Shown in pieces: positions 40,912 to 43,273 of a DNA stretch of 43,273 nt. Source of the stretch: CAZCGA01 sp964498075 (GTDB lineage: Bacteria > Desulfobacterota > Binatia > HRBIN30); assembly GCA_964498075.1 (NCBI GenBank), contig CAZCGA010000043.1:1-43273 (forward strand). Reading direction: 5' to 3'. The notes under the pieces are model-generated. The model was not told the origin of the DNA and made no database searches. It saw only the letters and a list, made by a program, of their open reading frames with translations. Positions within the stretch are counted from its first letter, which is position 1. The number at the start of each line of letters is the position of its first letter. Position numbers and translations under genes: made by a program.

Positions 40912-41493
40912 ATGAACGGGCTCCGGACGGCTGGATATACCATCTCATCGCTCATCCTAACGCTGCTGGCAGCATGCTCGCAGGCGCCGAAGGTCGACTG
41001 GTCCGCCCCGGAGAACTTCTTCGCCGTGGAGAAGAGCCAAGAGGTGGACGACGGAGCGGTCCTGGAGTTTCACTCGCTGGTGGACGTGCCGGCGCCGGAC
41101 ATGTACCGGTTGCTCTCTGACACCGAGCACTACGCCAGCTTCGTAGACGGCGTCCGGGATACCTCCTTGGTCAGCAGCGATCAGAACACCAAGGTCATCA
41201 ACATCACGCAGACGGTGATCGGGCGGCAGAGCCGCGCGCAGGTGAAGTGGACGTTGCACCCGGATCAGCAGAAGATCGAGTTCGAGACCCAGCAAAGTGA
41301 CGCGAACTACAACGACGGCACCTACACAGTCTTCGCGTCGCCCGACGGCAAGCGCTCGTACATCATCTCCGTCTTCCACGTGAAGCAGAAAGGCGCGCCG
41401 CAGAACGTTCCGCTCGGCGTCTTGAAGAGCGCGACGCGCGAGTCGTTCGAGAAGGCGGCACGCTCGATCAAGCGCAAGGCCACGGCGGGCTGA
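40912..41493 (+). CDS. SRPBCC/START-like lipoprotein
   Basis: A 193-residue lipoprotein. Residues 1-21 are a lipoprotein signal peptide ending in the lipobox LLAAC, with Cys22 as the acylated residue. The mature part has a SRPBCC (START-like) fold: VLEFHSLVDVPAPDMYRLLSDTEHYASFVDG at the beginning (FHSLVDVPAPDMYRLL), NITQTVIGRQSRAQVKW and a C-terminal helix with SATRESFEKAARSIK. Such domains bind hydrophobic ligands or act in polyketide/lipid chemistry. ATG 40912 has AAAGGAGG directly upstream; an open frame from 40861 is discounted. The protein should sit in a membrane facing the periplasm. Its ligand is unknown. Confidence 0.8.
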   Translation: MNGLRTAGYTISSLILTLLAACSQAPKVDWSAPENFFAVEKSQEVDDGAVLEFHSLVDVPAPDMYRLLSDTEHYASFVDGVRDTSLVSSDQNTKVINITQTVIGRQSRAQVKWTLHPDQQKIEFETQQSDANYNDGTYTVFASPDGKRSYIISVFHVKQKGAPQNVPLGVLKSATRESFEKAARSIKRKATAG

Positions 41494-41510
41494 GGAAGAG
41501 GATGGAACCA

Positions 41511-41578
41511 CCGATGAACACCGATGAACACCGATCCAAGAATCCAGTTTTCCTCTTCATCGGTGTGTATCGGTGTTC
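41511..41578. repeat. Tandem decamers in inverted arrangement (large hairpin)
   Basis: CCGATGAACA stands in tandem at 41511-41520 and 41521-41530, with a third, diverged copy next. The 20 bases 41516-41535 (two GAACACCGAT units) pair with 41559-41578 at 18 of 20 positions, leaving a loop of about 23 bases. The element lies between the lipoprotein stop and the HIT gene and could terminate transcription. Confidence 0.75.
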
Positions 41579-41614
41579 CCCTGTGGTTGCATTTCGTCCT
41601 TAGGAGGTTTCGCG

Positions 41615-42037
41615 TTGCCGACGCTCTTCACGCGCATCATCAATGGAGAGCTTCCCGGGCGATTCGTCTGGCGTGACGACCGTTGCGTGGCTTTCCTGTC
41701 GATCAATCCCCTGCGGCCGGGGCACACGTTGGTGGTACCGCGCGCCGAGGTGGATCATTGGCTCGATCTCGATCCAGCCCTAACCGAACACCTCTTCGGC
41801 GTCGCGCAGTCGATCGGCAAGGCGATTCAGCAGGGATTCCAGCCGGCGAAGGTTGGGCTGATGCTCGCCGGGCTCGAAGTGCCGCACGCGCATATCCATC
41901 TGGTGCCGATCCACTCGGTGCTCGACCTCAACTTCGCCAACCAGGACAAGAACCCGGACCCGAAGGATCTCGACCGCGCCGCCGAGACGATCCGCAGCGC
42001 GCTGCGCAGCTTGGGCTTTAGGCAGGTCGCTGCGTAG
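41615..42037 (+). CDS. HIT family protein (histidine triad hydrolase)
   Basis: A 140-residue histidine-triad protein. The active-site motif HAHIHLVP has His91, His93 and His95; SINPLRPGHTLVVPR at about 29-43 is the usual nucleotide-binding loop, and the N-terminal FTRIINGELPGRFVW fits HINT/Fhit-like proteins. Members hydrolyse nucleoside phosphoramidates or dinucleotides. TTG 41615 is chosen because AGGAGG lies 7 bases upstream; the frame before it runs into the repeat hairpin. It is followed after 61 bases by the nucleotidyltransferase gene. The fold is certain; the substrate is not. Confidence 0.93.
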   Translation: MPTLFTRIINGELPGRFVWRDDRCVAFLSINPLRPGHTLVVPRAEVDHWLDLDPALTEHLFGVAQSIGKAIQQGFQPAKVGLMLAGLEVPHAHIHLVPIHSVLDLNFANQDKNPDPKDLDRAAETIRSALRSLGFRQVAA

Positions 42038-42098
42038 TCATTCCTCGACGGTTGCAGTTGGCTGGTATCCGCCGGCCGCAAGCGGTATTGATCGAATT

Positions 42099-42572
42099 GT
42101 GCCGAGCGCGTTCGACCGTCTCGCCGAGATCATTCGTGCCCTCAACGACGAGCACGTCGAGTACGTGCTCTTCGGCGGCCAGGCTATCAACCTGCACGGT
42201 CTCCCTCGCTTCACCGAAGACATCGACCTCTTCGTGCGACCGAGCGGCGAGAACGTCGACCGCTTGCGCAAAGCGCTGCGTCGCATCTGGAACGATGGCA
42301 GCATTGACGAGATCCGCGCGGAGGACCTGGCCGGCGACTACGCAGTTGTTCGTTACGGCACTGCCGACGGTTTCTGCATCGACGTCGTCTCGCGGATCGG
42401 CGAAGCGTTCGCCTTCACTGACATCGAAAGCGAGGTGTTGATGGTGGGTGATCTGCCGGTCCGTATCGCCACGCCGCGGATGCTCTACAGGATGAAGCGC
42501 GACACAGTTCGCCCCATCGACCGGGCCGACGCCCAAGACCTCAAGGCGAAGTTTCGCATCGAGGAGGAGTGA
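42099..42572 (+). CDS. Nucleotidyltransferase, AbiEii-like / MNT type
   Basis: A 157-residue nucleotidyltransferase-fold protein. FGGQAINLHG (25-34) and TEDIDLFV (E40, D41, D43) are the helical GG and the metal-binding DxD of the family that includes AbiEii-type toxins and many unnamed proteins. The C-terminal part (LPVRIATPRMLYRMKRDT, RADAQDLKAKF) is characteristic of the short AbiEii-like members. GTG 42099 is the only reasonable start, though I see no clear Shine-Dalgarno. The next gene starts 1 base after its stop, with a GAGGAGG site inside this gene, so the two form a coupled pair. A toxin-antitoxin or phage-defence role is inferred. Confidence 0.8.
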   Translation: MPSAFDRLAEIIRALNDEHVEYVLFGGQAINLHGLPRFTEDIDLFVRPSGENVDRLRKALRRIWNDGSIDEIRAEDLAGDYAVVRYGTADGFCIDVVSRIGEAFAFTDIESEVLMVGDLPVRIATPRMLYRMKRDTVRPIDRADAQDLKAKFRIEEE

Positions 42573-42573
42573 C

Positions 42574-42792
42574 GTGCCAGTGCAACGATTCCGCACCTTC
42601 GAGGAAGCCCGTCGCGCCTTGTGGGCCGCACCCGGCGATCCGTCGCTCCTCAGGCGGATGCAGCGGTTGGGCAAGATGGTGCGGGCGCCGCGGCGCCATC
42701 CCCACGGGGTGTTTCGGTTCCGCACCATCGAGGAGGCGAAGCGTGCGCACGTTGTCGGGACGCCTCAAGACCCGAATGTCGTTGAACAGTAA
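42574..42792 (+). CDS. Small partner of the nucleotidyltransferase (possible antitoxin/regulator)
   Basis: A 72-residue basic protein with an internal repeat: RFRTFEEARRALW near the N-terminus and RFRTIEEAKRAH near the C-terminus, linked by GDPSLLRRMQRLGKM and a Pro/His-rich stretch. Small proteins of this pattern are often encoded beside nucleotidyltransferases of the preceding type. GTG 42574 lies one base after that gene's stop and has GAGGAGG upstream. I know no biochemical function. By size, basicity and coupling it could bind and control the enzyme; the alternative is that it is a substrate or DNA-binding adaptor. Confidence 0.6.
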   Translation: MPVQRFRTFEEARRALWAAPGDPSLLRRMQRLGKMVRAPRRHPHGVFRFRTIEEAKRAHVVGTPQDPNVVEQ

Positions 42793-42942
42793 CCGTGTGG
42801 CGAAACCCATCCCCCCAGCGCTGCTGCGCTGGCACGAATCGTTCGGCGGAGGAGCAGCCGGGGCGTTCCGGACCGTCACAAGTCTCAGGGAGGCGACCGG
42901 TGCGGTTGACAGCCGTGAGCAAACCGGGAGACAAGCGGCACA

Positions 42943-43273
42943 ATGCAGTGTCCACAGTGCCAGGCGGACAACGACGCCGGCCTCCGCTTCTGCGAGTCGT
43001 GCGGCGCGAAACTGGCCCGCCTGTGTCCGAGCTGCGGCCACGCGCTGAAGCCACAGGCGAAGTTCTGCGGCAAGTGCGGCGCGTCCCTCAGTGAGTCCGC
43101 GGCGCAACAGCCCACCGCTCCACCTGACCTGGCCCCGGCGGCACCCAGCCCCGCCGAAGTCGGCGAGCGCCGCCAGCTCACGGTGCTGTTCTGCGACCTG
43201 GTCGGCTCGACGCCGCTGTCGCAGCAGCTCGACGCCGAGGAGTGGCGCGACCTCATCGCGCAGTATCAGCAGG
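42943..43273 (+). CDS. Double zinc-ribbon class III adenylate/guanylate cyclase, N-terminal part
   Basis: The first 110 codons of a large protein that runs off the window. Two zinc ribbons come first: CPQC with CESC (Cys 3, 6, 17, 20) and CPSC with CGKC (Cys 28, 31, 43, 46). A Pro/Ala linker follows, then ERRQLTVLFCDLVGST, the start of a class III nucleotide cyclase domain with its first metal-binding Asp (in FCDLVGS). Proteins of this layout in deltaproteobacteria and actinobacteria usually continue with an AAA/NB-ARC ATPase and TPR repeats and run to about 1000 residues. ATG 42943 has GGGAG about 12 bases upstream. The 150 bases before it hold one small hairpin without a T-run. The domain call is confident. 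Confidence 0.88.
   Translation, partial: MQCPQCQADNDAGLRFCESCGAKLARLCPSCGHALKPQAKFCGKCGASLSESAAQQPTAPPDLAPAAPSPAEVGERRQLTVLFCDLVGSTPLSQQLDAEEWRDLIAQYQQ

Noticed and set aside
42815..42832. CCAGCG-CTGCTG-CGCTGG hairpin after the small partner gene
   Set aside because: A 6-base stem with no T-run; common by chance at this GC content.

Overview
The window is uniformly high-GC, with dense, often overlapping genes. Its gene content points to an uncultured bacterium of the deltaproteobacterial type, possibly Binatota or a relative. The clues are an F420-type luciferase-like oxidoreductase, phosphoketolase, a double zinc-ribbon adenylate cyclase, an SBBP beta-propeller protein and short dispersed repeats at gene ends. 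The assignment is an inference; there is no rRNA or other marker gene here. I see no tRNA, rRNA, CRISPR array or transposase, and no gene-free stretch above 300 bases.

Left region (1-13.1 kb). The window opens in the last 120 codons of a phosphoketolase (+). On the minus strand follow an orphan nucleotidyltransferase, a DUF2283 gene and the 5'-truncated remnant of the gene upstream of it. Next comes a tight four-gene minus-strand operon (11563 to 1156): a SNF2/RapA-type helicase, a 1056-residue beta-class N6-adenine/N4-cytosine methyltransferase, a RhuM protein and a 1082-residue type III Res-like helicase with a PD-(D/E)XK nuclease. It looks like a DNA-modification-based defence system related to type III restriction and DISARM, but with an unusual gene set. 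Pyruvate kinase (+) follows directly, so the island sits between two carbon-metabolism genes.

Middle (13.1-16.3 kb). An alpha/beta hydrolase, a small basic coiled-coil protein, a tandem NIPSNAP protein and a low-GC SAM methyltransferase that looks acquired.

Glycan locus (16.3-39.5 kb). Twenty minus-strand genes lie nearly end to end. They include five GT2/GT4 glycosyltransferases, three GT-C-like membrane proteins, a flippase, a polysaccharide deacetylase, a nucleotide-sugar epimerase and two paralogous FAD oxidoreductases of the UDP-galactopyranose mutase/protoporphyrinogen oxidase type. Also present are a radical SAM/SPASM protein, an ICMT-type methyltransferase, a secreted seven-repeat SBBP propeller, and a small membrane protein homologous to the C-terminal membrane domain of its neighbour. 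Together they look like a locus that builds and exports a lipid-linked surface glycan. The polyprenyl-phosphate-sugar synthase-like GT2 would feed the GT-C enzymes. No priming transferase or ligase is visible, so the locus may be incomplete.

Right region (39.5-43.3 kb). A short-chain dehydrogenase (-) diverges from a VOC protein, an SRPBCC lipoprotein, a HIT protein, a nucleotidyltransferase with its small partner, and the start of a zinc-ribbon adenylate cyclase (+).

Several unrelated short tandem or palindromic repeats, some with a 7-base unit, sit at gene ends throughout.
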